From: a virus
Strand: one strand, 5' to 3'
Virus record (IMG/VR): IMGVR_UViG_3300025759_000799
Location: 1-21,917 of that record
DNA: 21,917 nt
Shown: piece by piece, positions 6,601 to 13,463 of the stretch
How positions within the stretch are numbered: position 1 is the first letter of the stretch
Layout: every line of letters starts with the position of its first letter
Made by a program: the position numbers and the translations under genes
The notes under the pieces: model-generated
What the model saw: the letters and a program-made list of their open reading frames with translations, nothing else
Database searches by the model: none
Told to the model about the DNA's origin: nothing

Positions 6601-7849
6601 CCTCATCAGACAACTTCGGAAGTTCCTTACCGAACATCCGTTTCACATCAATCATCTTCTTATCAAGCCAACTATACGATTCGGCCTTGGCGAGCTTGAT
6701 CGCAACAAGGCCACGGGCCGCATCAGCAGAACTGGAAGCACCAGTCAAAACCTCGTTCACGAAACGACGTTCAGCCTGACCGATAACATCATCACCGCCA
6801 GTAAAAATGCTGCGTGCCTTACGGGCAGCAGCAGAATTACCGTAAGCCATCTTGATGTTGCCCTTCAGGTTCTCAGCCATTTCAGCCAAAGCCCTACTGG
6901 CACGCTCACCACCAACATTCAGGCTGATATTGCCACGCCCGAACGTCAAACCGAAATCGGCTTGCAAACCAAGTTCACGCAACAACTGATCGTCAGCACC
7001 AGCAGCACGCTGCAAACCCTTACGGGTAAAAGCGCCACGGCCACGCAAACCAGCCTCACGGGCCAGGTTCTCAACACCCTCACCAACAATGTTCCGCTTC
7101 GCCGCTTCCTTCACAATCGTCTCAGCCAAACCACGCCGAGAACCAGAACGCAAAGCAGCATCCAAAGCCCTATTAGCATCAACGGCTTGACGGCCAGCAC
7201 GACGCACCGCACGGGAACCCAAACCCTCAGCCTGTGCAGCAGCACGGGCGATACCAGCAGCCCGCCCAGCCTCATACGCCCTACCGCCAGCAGTCAAACC
7301 CCTGACCGTACCGCCAGTCGCATACGTCAACGGGTCAGCAGCAATATCACCAATGAAACCGATAGTTGCGCCAACCCAAGGATTCCAACCCCTTTCCTCA
7401 GTGAACGCATTCTTATCGTTCATCAAATCCCGGAAACGATAATTGTCTCGGGTTTGCTGCCACCATTCCCCGAAACTAGCATCGCCACTATCTAGCGCAT
7501 CCCACGTTTCCTTGAGGCCACTGACAACAGCAGCCCTGGGCGTGTCAACGACATCAAGAATCCCACTGAAAATCTTTGATGCCGTTGAAGGCTCCGGTGC
7601 CTTGAACGCACCGTTTTCAAACTGAAAACCTGCCACAGCCTTCGAAATATCATCAGCAGAAAAACCAGGACCGTAACCAGCCATGCCAGGAACACCACCA
7701 ACCCCCGGTGTGACGGGGGTTGGTCGTAGCACGTTAGCTAAATCTGCTGCACTAGTACCAAGACCACCCAAACCCACATTTACCCGTGGGAGAGGATTAT
7801 ATCCTTCTCGTTGAGCAGCAGCCTCACGAATCTGATCAATCAACGCCAT
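3650..7849 (-). CDS. very large internal virion / DNA-ejection protein (1399 aa)
   Basis: The largest gene of the window. The N-terminal quarter is Gly/Ala rich, with a hydrophobic stretch near residues 155-190 (NPWVGATIGFIGDIAADPLT). Residues about 580-765 are a long Lys/Gln/Asp-rich coiled coil. Near residues 1112-1140, HFNYRDISEFDRVAKRVMPF and WTFYSRN recall a motif I know from large phage virion proteins. Size and position at the end of the podovirus structural operon, next to the lysin, match ejection proteins such as T7 gp15/gp16, which leave the capsid and form a conduit across the envelope. No peptidoglycan hydrolase motif was seen. It could instead be a large minor head protein. ATG 7849 is preceded by the stop of the 301-aa gene with a three-base gap. 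Confidence 0.65.
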   Translation of the reverse strand: MALIDQIREAAAQREGYNPLPRVNVGLGGLGTSAADLANVLRPTPVTPGVGGVPGMAGYGPGFSADDISKAVAGFQFENGAFKAPEPSTASKIFSGILDVVDTPRAAVVSGLKETWDALDSGDASFGEWWQQTRDNYRFRDLMNDKNAFTEERGWNPWVGATIGFIGDIAADPLTYATGGTVRGLTAGGRAYEAGRAAGIARAAAQAEGLGSRAVRRAGRQAVDANRALDAALRSGSRRGLAETIVKEAAKRNIVGEGVENLAREAGLRGRGAFTRKGLQRAAGADDQLLRELGLQADFGLTFGRGNISLNVGGERASRALAEMAENLKGNIKMAYGNSAAARKARSIFTGGDDVIGQAERRFVNEVLTGASSSADAARGLVAIKLAKAESYSWLDKKMIDVKRMFGKELPKLSDEDAIKLADDIERGILDNDLAQRLSGFYDDIHKEMVSMGLDFGYVDNYVNHLLTSKGKRAVLSGDTRLSSAGLNAAEAFQKTRTLKPGMEFLGETIPDIGLEYATIKQLNDIALRHPDYGYKLFEDDIRVLMSAYMAQAQKAHLRRSIYKAADQVDLNVSKAAKLNTELESAIKAQDDAIRAGMDARRATIKTANAEVVKARKGVASNLLDTEEKLLAQSDRLKSLSDKIDDANDLVNQKQAALQMWEGQLQAAQSRGRKALGAKKAPIMRKIKKFQSEIDDLNKTIDDATAQIKKLRGKKNEAARNALLKDQAELSKQLDVLTKQQGKLQKQYDKLSDPTMKPPNAKEQYVLRQKVQGANTKLLQARDRWLKANDAYTDAAHAFDVLVTDSDTLMLRLNNVLDNFDRVHVARQGVDGALAGELKARTMVVKQSLQDAGADPISDIVKKMESQALAHDMSAYKARQTARDASNEIVKNLSDPKFQRHMQRVLEDGFKMIDSQISVPKWFDEAFQSVPRSAEDWGKLRKFIEGHDKIMNVWKGWATTSPGFVWRNFYSGAFGMYLDGVSTRNVVRFNRLLRQYHEPTVFARVAGNGNRDFGLDAALKWGAQHGYSKRELEAFEEALRSASATGWGLTPQEVGSQLIGKRSWNPFSVEFVPTGYIRGKSSGVEALLRGSHGYDVILRGGDMNEAIRRVEMFHFNYRDISEFDRVAKRVMPFWTFYSRNMALQSQVWTRFPQKLNQSYFNLKKNLEIASEDDDTVVPSWFEELGAIRIPAGEGGGSAWYLTPDLPSLRFRQDLASITATGDEFNPVRLLSDTSPLVKTPVELLRGRSLFTNAPMRTDLFERGPDGQMVARQAPSLFQGEIPFTGMAVPGVSNLIKFAADKALAGDAEVVNGQLLMSDRAQKVIEDMIPLAGRFSRLDPNQQKYQERRLQSVLGFTGVPLRQNTPSNIRGEMYARSMDARSQAEDDAMRRLLERLTGNG
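4009..4021. repeat. dispersed palindrome TTTCA-CCT-TGAAA
   Basis: Inside the 1399-residue gene, near its 3' end. It has the only C/C/T centre among the exact copies. Confidence 0.55.
4089..4115 (-). repeat. 11-bp perfect inverted repeat in the 1399-aa gene
   Basis: GGGGCGTTCGT and ACGAACGCCCC with a five-base loop. There is no T-run on either strand, so it is not a classical terminator. Confidence 0.6.
4363..4375. repeat. dispersed palindrome TTTCA-AAT-TGAAA
   Basis: Inside the 1399-residue gene, where the - strand encodes YFNLKK. Identical in all 13 bases to the intergenic copies at 11181 and 18272. Confidence 0.65.
5770..5782. repeat. dispersed palindrome TTTCA-GAT-TGAAA
   Basis: Inside the coiled-coil-encoding part of the 1399-residue gene (encodes KFQSEI). 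Confidence 0.55.
7615..7627. repeat. dispersed palindrome TTTCA-AAC-TGAAA
   Basis: Inside the 5' part of the 1399-residue gene (encodes GFQFEN). The symmetry extends to TTTTCA...TGAAAA. Confidence 0.65.
7697..7724 (-). repeat. 11-bp perfect inverted repeat near the 5' end of the 1399-aa gene
   Basis: ACCAACCCCCG and CGGGGGTTGGT with a six-base loop, about 125 bases after the start codon. It encodes a Pro/Gly/Val-rich linker. Confidence 0.6.
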
Positions 7850-7852
7850 GTT

Positions 7853-8758
7853 TTACAGGCTTTCTCCAGTGATAAGCTGATAGATAGCACCCAAACGGGC
7901 ACGGTTATCCAGTTCCATTTGAGACGGCCGAGTTGTCTGCTTAGCCTTATCGACCTGATAGTTAGCCATACGGCCAAGCATCTGATTAGCACCAAAAGAC
8001 AAAGCAGGCTTAGCCATCCCCGACCCCTGCATCGGGGTCGTCTTACCCAAAGTGCCAGTGACATTCGCCAACTGGTAAGCCCTAGAGTTAGGGTTGGCAC
8101 CCTCAGCAGCAGTCATAGGGGCACGCTTACCCAACTGTTCACGATACGCACTGGTAACATCAGAAACCTCAGGACGACCAATAAGATCATACGCATTCTG
8201 AGGCTGAGCATAAGACTCAAACTGTGAACGCTTCTGCTCATAAGCAGAACGGTCACGTCGTTCCTTAGCCATATCCGTAGCAAGATTCGTGATCAACTGC
8301 TGAACAGAAGCCTCAGTTGCAGGAGCCGTATTCCCGAAAGTGTCAGTCGTCATAGGCAGATAGCCCATCAACGACTCGTCACCCTTCGCCTTCTCCCAAA
8401 CAGTCTTAGCAACACCAACAGGATCTTCACCCTGAGACAACGAACCCAAAGCCTGCCGCAAGGCAGGATTCTGAGCATACGTTGAAGCCAAATCAGAAAT
8501 ATAACCCTCATAGTTGCCAGGATCAGTAGGAGCCTGACTGATACCCAAAAGGCTGCCAAGATCGACACCAGAGTTATACAAAGCATCCTGAACAAAGTTC
8601 AAAGCCTGCTGAGGTCGAGCGAACTGGTTATCTTGAGAACCCATATAGCCGGGACCCAAACCCAGAACACTCATAGCGTAACGCAAATCGTACTGGCCTG
8701 GAGTTTCAGTTTGAAACTCCTGAGAATCCTCAATACCATTCTTATTCAAATCGGCCAT
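7853..8758 (-). CDS. putative virion/ejection protein (301 aa)
   Basis: A soluble Gln/Ala/Ser-rich protein beginning MADLNKNGIEDSQEF. DxNxNGxxD at residues 3-11 has the form of an EF-hand or thrombospondin-type calcium loop, so a Ca2+ site near the N-terminus is possible. The rest has amphipathic helices (VQQLITNLATDMAKERRDRS) and no recognised domain. It lies between a Q-rich protein and the 1399-residue ejection protein with one- and three-base gaps, so a role in the internal core is inferred from context. ATG 8758 has AGGA upstream. Confidence 0.55.
   Translation of the reverse strand: MADLNKNGIEDSQEFQTETPGQYDLRYAMSVLGLGPGYMGSQDNQFARPQQALNFVQDALYNSGVDLGSLLGISQAPTDPGNYEGYISDLASTYAQNPALRQALGSLSQGEDPVGVAKTVWEKAKGDESLMGYLPMTTDTFGNTAPATEASVQQLITNLATDMAKERRDRSAYEQKRSQFESYAQPQNAYDLIGRPEVSDVTSAYREQLGKRAPMTAAEGANPNSRAYQLANVTGTLGKTTPMQGSGMAKPALSFGANQMLGRMANYQVDKAKQTTRPSQMELDNRARLGAIYQLITGESL
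8704..8716. repeat. dispersed palindrome TTTCA-GTT-TGAAA
   Basis: About 40 bases inside the 5' end of the 301-residue gene (encodes EFQTET). The symmetry extends to GAGTTTCA...TGAAACTC. Confidence 0.65.
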
Positions 8759-8759
8759 A

Positions 8760-9899
8760 TCACAATCCTAACTGTGCCGGATCAATACCCAACTGTGCAG
8801 CCTGCATAAGCATATTCGCACGCTGCTGAGCCTGCTGGTTCTGCCAACCAAGATTCTGCATATACAACTCTGCCTCCAACTGCTTGCGGGCAGAATCCAT
8901 CTGAGAAGTCTGGGCAGCACGCTGAGCAGCAATCTGATTCAACAAAGCAGCCTCATCACGAGCCATCCCTGTCTGGACATCAGCACCCAACTGCTGAGCA
9001 ATCGACTGACGATCAGCCATCGACTGACCGTACAACGAACCGATATCACCCAGCGTTGAACCAGCCGCAGTAAACAAATTCTGCAACGGTGCAGCCTCCG
9101 CTTGCACCGCCCCAGCATCAGCCGCAGACAAAATCTGATTCATCTGACCAACATCAGAAGCCTGAGCCGCAGCATTCTCAGCAGCCAACTGCTGCAAAGC
9201 CGCCTGGCGTGCAGCAACCGCATCACTGATCTGCTGCCCAGCCTGAGCAATCCTGGGCTGCAAAGCCCCAGCGATGTCCTGCAAACGTGCCGTACCAGCC
9301 TGACCGGCAGCCGTCACATCGGCTGCCGTTTTATCCCAACGCTGATTGATTGAAGCCGGATCATACATCCCCATAAGGATGTCACCGTAACCCTGATACG
9401 GGTTCACCTGATTCGACATCGAAGAAGCCAGTTCTCGCATCGCTGAAACCATCGCAGGACTAGCACCAGGGTAACCACTGGGACCGTCAGCGCCAGTAGA
9501 CCCGATTTCTGGTGCGCTTCGAATAGCAGCAAGAATCTCAGCAGACGAATAACCAGAATTGGCCATATCGGCAGCAATGTTCGGGTCCAAACCAGACAGT
9601 TCGCCAGTCAACTGAGAATAGTAGCGTCGATAAGCATCCTGTTGAGGACTATAAGTAGTGCTGCCAGCAGCAGGACGAGGGATGTCTGCCATAGCAGTAG
9701 GGTCGGCAGCAGTAGGACGATAATACTGAGTCCTACCAGAAGTCTCACCAGAACTCTGAGGCTGAGAATAAGTGATAGGCGTATACGACGGACTACCAGC
9801 AGCAAGATTACGATAATAATCCGTCACCCGACTCTGCTGTGAAGGCACAACAGGAGTAGGAACCTGCCCAGGCACAAAAGGATAATTATTATCAGCCAT
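8760..9899 (-). CDS. Gln/Ala-rich putative internal virion protein (379 aa)
   Basis: The first third is Pro/Ser/Tyr-rich and probably disordered (many PSYTP, PQSSGE and YRP stretches). Residues about 200-379 are a long, strongly alpha-helical Ala/Gln repeat region (AGQQISDAVAARQAALQQLA; QAQQRANMLMQAAQLGI). This composition is common in internal virion and ejection proteins and in minor head proteins, and its gene neighbours support this. ATG overlaps the upstream stop (TGATG) with AGGGGG upstream. No enzymatic motif is visible. Confidence 0.55.
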   Translation of the reverse strand: MADNNYPFVPGQVPTPVVPSQQSRVTDYYRNLAAGSPSYTPITYSQPQSSGETSGRTQYYRPTAADPTAMADIPRPAAGSTTYSPQQDAYRRYYSQLTGELSGLDPNIAADMANSGYSSAEILAAIRSAPEIGSTGADGPSGYPGASPAMVSAMRELASSMSNQVNPYQGYGDILMGMYDPASINQRWDKTAADVTAAGQAGTARLQDIAGALQPRIAQAGQQISDAVAARQAALQQLAAENAAAQASDVGQMNQILSAADAGAVQAEAAPLQNLFTAAGSTLGDIGSLYGQSMADRQSIAQQLGADVQTGMARDEAALLNQIAAQRAAQTSQMDSARKQLEAELYMQNLGWQNQQAQQRANMLMQAAQLGIDPAQLGL

Positions 9900-10324
9900 C
9901 AGAAAGTCCCCCTCAAAGCACCATACGGGTCATACCCGGCAGCCCTAGCCTGCTGCATCTGCTCATACAACGACAACATCGCATTCTGATACTGAGCGTC
10001 ACGCAAAGCCTGCTGCTGCTCCAACGCAGACTGCTCAGTAGCATAATCCTGCCGAAACCGGTCAGTTTGCCGCTGAAAATTCTGAGCCTCCTGGGTTTGC
10101 GCTCCACGGCGCAAACCGGAATGATACAAACCACGCCGATTATACGAACGACCAATGTTCGGGAACTGTTCCTTGAACATACGGTTCGCATCAGACATGC
10201 CACGCCGGAAACGTTCCTGCCCCAAGAAACGCCCGTAATTTTGCATCACATCCTGAATGCCCTTATCAGTCGTCAACTGATTCGTTTGCATCCCGTAATC
10301 ATATGAAGGAGTGCTATAAGCCAT
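9899..10324 (-). CDS. putative small virion protein (141 aa)
   Basis: A helical protein rich in Gln, Arg and Tyr. The motif RRGLYHSGLRRGAQTQEAQN resembles a short segment, RGLYxSGxR, that I have seen in small structural proteins encoded next to tail or ejection genes. The C-terminal half is a Gln-rich helix (SALEQQQALRDAQYQNAM). ATG 10324 is chosen over GTG 10327 because GAAAGG lies at optimal spacing of eight bases. The last four bases overlap the next gene. Function is inferred from position only. Confidence 0.55.
   Translation of the reverse strand: MAYSTPSYDYGMQTNQLTTDKGIQDVMQNYGRFLGQERFRRGMSDANRMFKEQFPNIGRSYNRRGLYHSGLRRGAQTQEAQNFQRQTDRFRQDYATEQSALEQQQALRDAQYQNAMLSLYEQMQQARAAGYDPYGALRGTF
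10094..10117 (-). repeat. 9-bp perfect inverted repeat in the 141-aa gene
   Basis: GGTTTGCGC and GCGCAAACC with a six-base loop. It encodes the GLRRGAQT segment. Confidence 0.55.
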
Positions 10325-10334
10325 CACATCAACC

Positions 10335-10347
10335 TTTCAAAATGAAA
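10335..10347. repeat. dispersed palindrome TTTCA-AAA-TGAAA overlapping a ribosome binding site
   Basis: Fills the gap between the stop of the short fibre gene (10348-10350) and the 141-residue gene. On the - strand its right arm runs into GAAAGG, the Shine-Dalgarno sequence for ATG 10324. Confidence 0.75.
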
Positions 10348-11172
10348 TCAGACCGTAGAAAAACTAAACGATCCAGCAATCTCACTGTTGCTATCAACAC
10401 CATAAATTTGTGCCACACCAGTAGAAGAAATGTTCATACGAGCACCCTTACCGGCAGTCACATCAGCAGAAGCAATCGGAACAACAATCATCGTCGGAGG
10501 ACGATAAGTGGAAGGCATCGTGAACACCGTCGTCCCCACGGTGTAAGTACCGTTCTCCAAAACAAACTGGACTTCCACCGTCGTCCCAATCTTCCTATAA
10601 CGCAAACTTTGACGACCAGAAACAGTCGTCCAACCATTAGTAGGAGTCAAACTCAGCCACGAACCCTCAAGGTTCGTCATGGCAGCAACAGCCGTGCTAG
10701 CACCAGTACCACCGTTACTAATAGCCAAATCTGTCCCAGACCAATCATCATTATTGATCGTGGACTGAACCGCCAAATCACCCAAACCAAGATTCGAACG
10801 TGCGCCAGCAGCATCACTAGCACCAGTGCCACCATCAGCAACGGCAACATCAGTACCCCCAGCATAATACAACGTACTCGTGTCAGTAATCCCATGCACA
10901 TTCGTCGTATCAGACGAATGAGCAGACACATCAGCATCAATAGCCGCATCAACATACGTCTTATTAGCCGCATCAGTCCCAACAGTAGGAGATGTGACAT
11001 TCACAATCTTGTTCGACCCGGCATCAAAAGCCGAAGTCATAGCCTTCGACCCATCCCGATGAATAACACTGTTGTTCGCAAAATCAACAACATCAGAAAA
11101 GTTTGTGTTCACCTCGGTAGCATCAGCCGCCGTACCATTCACAAACGTATTCGAAACACTAGCAGTAGCCAT
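10348..11172 (-). CDS. short tail fibre-like protein (274 aa)
   Basis: The sequence is low in charge and rich in Ser/Thr/Asn/Gly, typical of beta-helical fibre shafts. It begins with residues common at fibre attachment ends ([20 protein letters not shown]). Two copies of the fibre motif GGTGASxAxxAxxNLE/G lie near residues 113-130 and 153-168. The C-terminal 100 residues ([14 protein letters not shown] ... [20 protein letters not shown]) look like a compact beta knob that could contact a receptor. Start ATG 11172 fits GAAAGG six bases better than ATG 11175. It lies after the nozzle gene, as expected for a tail appendage. Confidence 0.75.
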   Translation of the reverse strand: MATASVSNTFVNGTAADATEVNTNFSDVVDFANNSVIHRDGSKAMTSAFDAGSNKIVNVTSPTVGTDAANKTYVDAAIDADVSAHSSDTTNVHGITDTSTLYYAGGTDVAVADGGTGASDAAGARSNLGLGDLAVQSTINNDDWSGTDLAISNGGTGASTAVAAMTNLEGSWLSLTPTNGWTTVSGRQSLRYRKIGTTVEVQFVLENGTYTVGTTVFTMPSTYRPPTMIVVPIASADVTAGKGARMNISSTGVAQIYGVDSNSEIAGSFSFSTV

Positions 11173-11180
11173 CATGAACC

Positions 11181-11193
11181 TTTCAAATTGAAA
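11181..11193. repeat. dispersed palindrome TTTCA-AAT-TGAAA overlapping a ribosome binding site
   Basis: Begins directly after the nozzle gene stop (11194-11196). Its right arm on the - strand forms GAAAGG, the Shine-Dalgarno sequence for the short fibre gene. Confidence 0.75.
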
Positions 11194-12750
11194 TCAACGC
11201 AACTGCTTACGCCGGAACGGCAAAGCAATCGAATCAACCCACCAACGACCAGGATTATCCTCAGAACTAAAACGGAACTGAACCGCATAACTAGAACCAG
11301 CAGAAGGCTGCCGAGCAAAGAAATAAGTATCATCAAAATCTGCTGCCCACGGATCACCCCAATCCATAGTTCCCCACAACGAATCTTCGTCAGTCACAAT
11401 AGGGATCGTAGACGACTTACGAACATTGTTCTCATAGAAATCATGGAACACATCCATGTCCAACGTCGTAGAAGTCTCAGCAGCCGCAGTAACCCGAGGC
11501 CGCTGCCACCGCTTCTTCGAAGCAGTCTCACCACCAGTAATCCAAGAAGTCCTGTAATAGCCGTCAATACGAGTAACAACATCATCAACGCCATCGTTGA
11601 TGATGTCAACCGAATACTCACGGTCATACCGATACAAATTGTTATCAGACAAATGAACACTGTAAAGCGAATGCTCAGCAGACATAGATTCCCAATGCCA
11701 CATGTCAGTGATCTGCTTGTCGTACCGAGTCAAAGACCGGCTCGACGGATCGTAAACGAACAGCCACCAGTCAACATCCTCAGCAGGACCAGCAACAAGA
11801 GACATGAACAAACGTCCATCAGCCCACACAACACGATGACTGCCAGAATGAGCAATTTTCCCTGACTCAACCCACCAACGCAAATTGTTCGTCAACGGCA
11901 CAACCCCAGAACCGTTGTACGCCATGATCTGACCGTCACCAGAAATCCAATACGCAACACCACTATTGTACGCAACATTCCGGCAACAATTGATCCCAGA
12001 AGCCCCAGTCAAACGCTCAACAAAGAAATCGTCCCGAGAATAACCGTAAACCACATGCACCGAACGTGCCTTGAACACCAGCAACTGATCCTTGAACGGC
12101 ACCAAAGCCGTCACAGGATCACCATCATCACCAGGATCAACATCAAAATAGTCGTCAGTAGCCCAATCCTCAGGCTGCTGCAAATGCGAAAACCGGACAC
12201 GATGCGGATACCTCACACCAGACTCAACAGTGTCAGCAACCCACAAATAGCCGTTATGGTTCGCAACCATCCGAGCCTTCGGCATATCGCCACCATCAGG
12301 CAACGTGTAATCATCATTGAACGTTGACCCCAACGTGGTCAACGTTGACCCATCCCAAGACTGCGAAATGATCGACCCAGACGAACGACCGTTCGTAATA
12401 TAAACTTTCGAATTGAAACTCGTAGCCCGAATCACATCCGAAGTATCAGACAAATCCTCAGTCGTATCCGTCAAAGTGGAACCATCCCACTCCAACAAAC
12501 TCCCATCAGTAGCCGCCAGCAACATCACATCATTAGCGAAATACGACGGACAAAGAAACGTTGCACCCTGAAGCAACGAATCATACGCCTGAGATTGAAA
12601 CCCGCCACGCAACACAAAACCGCCACGCAACCCGAAATCAACATTCAAACAATCAGGTGTCTCATTCTCATTCAAGTTCTGCTGCTGAGAAGTCAGGTTC
12701 AACCCGCCCGAGAAATCTCGCATATAGATAACACCATTAGGAGTAGCCAT
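11194..12750 (-). CDS. tail tubular protein B-like nozzle protein (518 aa)
   Basis: Matches podovirus nozzle proteins (T7 gp12 / P22 gp10 class) in style. It opens MATPNGVIYMRDFSGGLNLT and then runs as repeating beta strands with Trp-Asp-Gly turns typical of a propeller (SLLEWDGSTL, SQSWDGSTL, IMAYNGSG). The best-conserved-looking part is residues about 212-275, VTALVPFKDQLLVFKARS to GVAYWISGDGQ. The protein would form the distal end of the short tail below the adaptor. The ATG overlaps the adaptor stop (TGATG) with AGGGGG upstream, which fits near 1:1 coupled synthesis with its partner. Confidence 0.8.
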   Translation of the reverse strand: MATPNGVIYMRDFSGGLNLTSQQQNLNENETPDCLNVDFGLRGGFVLRGGFQSQAYDSLLQGATFLCPSYFANDVMLLAATDGSLLEWDGSTLTDTTEDLSDTSDVIRATSFNSKVYITNGRSSGSIISQSWDGSTLTTLGSTFNDDYTLPDGGDMPKARMVANHNGYLWVADTVESGVRYPHRVRFSHLQQPEDWATDDYFDVDPGDDGDPVTALVPFKDQLLVFKARSVHVVYGYSRDDFFVERLTGASGINCCRNVAYNSGVAYWISGDGQIMAYNGSGVVPLTNNLRWWVESGKIAHSGSHRVVWADGRLFMSLVAGPAEDVDWWLFVYDPSSRSLTRYDKQITDMWHWESMSAEHSLYSVHLSDNNLYRYDREYSVDIINDGVDDVVTRIDGYYRTSWITGGETASKKRWQRPRVTAAAETSTTLDMDVFHDFYENNVRKSSTIPIVTDEDSLWGTMDWGDPWAADFDDTYFFARQPSAGSSYAVQFRFSSEDNPGRWWVDSIALPFRRKQLR

Positions 12751-13448
12751 CAGACCCCCTCAGTGTTACGACGCAACCAGCGAGAATACGACATCGGGTA
12801 ACGATTCTTTTTCGACCCACCAAAAATCTTCGGTGAATGCGAATCCTGCTTCATCGAAGAAGCAATGAACCGGTTCACACCCTGCTCATACTGGGCCATA
12901 TACAACTGGGACATACTGATGTCCTCCTGTGCCCGATAATACATGCCGAGCATATACCAGCAGATCACTTCATCGAACTCACGAGGCAAATCAGGCTCAT
13001 CAGAACCAGAAGGCCAACTGGTGAACGACCGGTACCCGTAAACAGTGTATTCCACTCCCGCAGTAGCGGGGGTGGGGAACAGATAGACAGCATCACCCTT
13101 CACCGTATACCAAGATGCTTCCCGAGTCGAATAATCGACATCGGGACCATCCAACATTTCCAGATACACAGACCAAGGAATGTAAACCAGATTCTCAGAA
13201 GGCCCAGTGATACTCGTTACATACTCAACGTTCTTAGTGGAAAACGCAGACCCACTCAAAGCATAAGCAGCCACACCAGAAGAAACCGTCAAAGTGTCCG
13301 ACACATGATTATCAACCCACTCAGGAACACGCCGCCGAATATCATTGTAGGCGGCACGGGCATAAACTTCCAGGTTCGAATCCGGCGCATCAACAGCATC
13401 CGTATCAGCGTGCCTGCGAACAAACGTGATCATTTGAGAAAGATTCAA
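12750..13448 (-). CDS. tail tubular protein A-like adaptor (232 aa)
   Basis: The protein resembles the head-to-tail adaptor of podoviruses (T7 gp11 / P22 gp4 class). An N-terminal helix (LSQMITFVRRHADTDAVDAP) leads into NLEVYARAAYNDIRRRVPEW. A beta-rich middle follows, then the helix LPREFDEVICWYMLGMYYRA near residues 153-172. It would sit between portal and nozzle. The start is TTG 13448, with AAGGTGGGGG upstream that overlaps the fibre gene's stop codon. The next ATG (13433) is 27 bases from this signal and less likely. A one-mismatch copy of the palindrome covers the start. Confidence 0.75.
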   Translation of the reverse strand: MNLSQMITFVRRHADTDAVDAPDSNLEVYARAAYNDIRRRVPEWVDNHVSDTLTVSSGVAAYALSGSAFSTKNVEYVTSITGPSENLVYIPWSVYLEMLDGPDVDYSTREASWYTVKGDAVYLFPTPATAGVEYTVYGYRSFTSWPSGSDEPDLPREFDEVICWYMLGMYYRAQEDISMSQLYMAQYEQGVNRFIASSMKQDSHSPKIFGGSKKNRYPMSYSRWLRRNTEGV

Positions 13449-13463
13449 TTTGAAACCCCCACC

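Noticed and set aside
8018-8040. Alternating GC hairpins around CGACCCC/GGGGTCG, and similar short stems at 3200-3217, 5803-5823, 6433-6452, 8452-8467 and 10524-10544
   Set aside because: Stems are only six to eight bp and several are expected by chance in 22 kb. Not listed as features.
10565-10605. Another TTATAGGA-type string inside the short fibre gene as a second phage promoter
   Set aside because: It matches only the TTATAGGA core, lacks the flanking similarity and lies mid-gene encoding LRYRKI.
10303-11865. A 520-codon open frame on the + strand, and other long + strand frames at 2803-3690, 5459-6424, 6455-7495, 12837-13643, 17452-18282 and 19837-20685
   Set aside because: They are antisense to well-supported - strand genes. 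Their products are Arg/Ser/Ile/His-rich low-complexity strings without motifs. They stay open because the G/T-rich codons of the real genes leave few stops on the complement.
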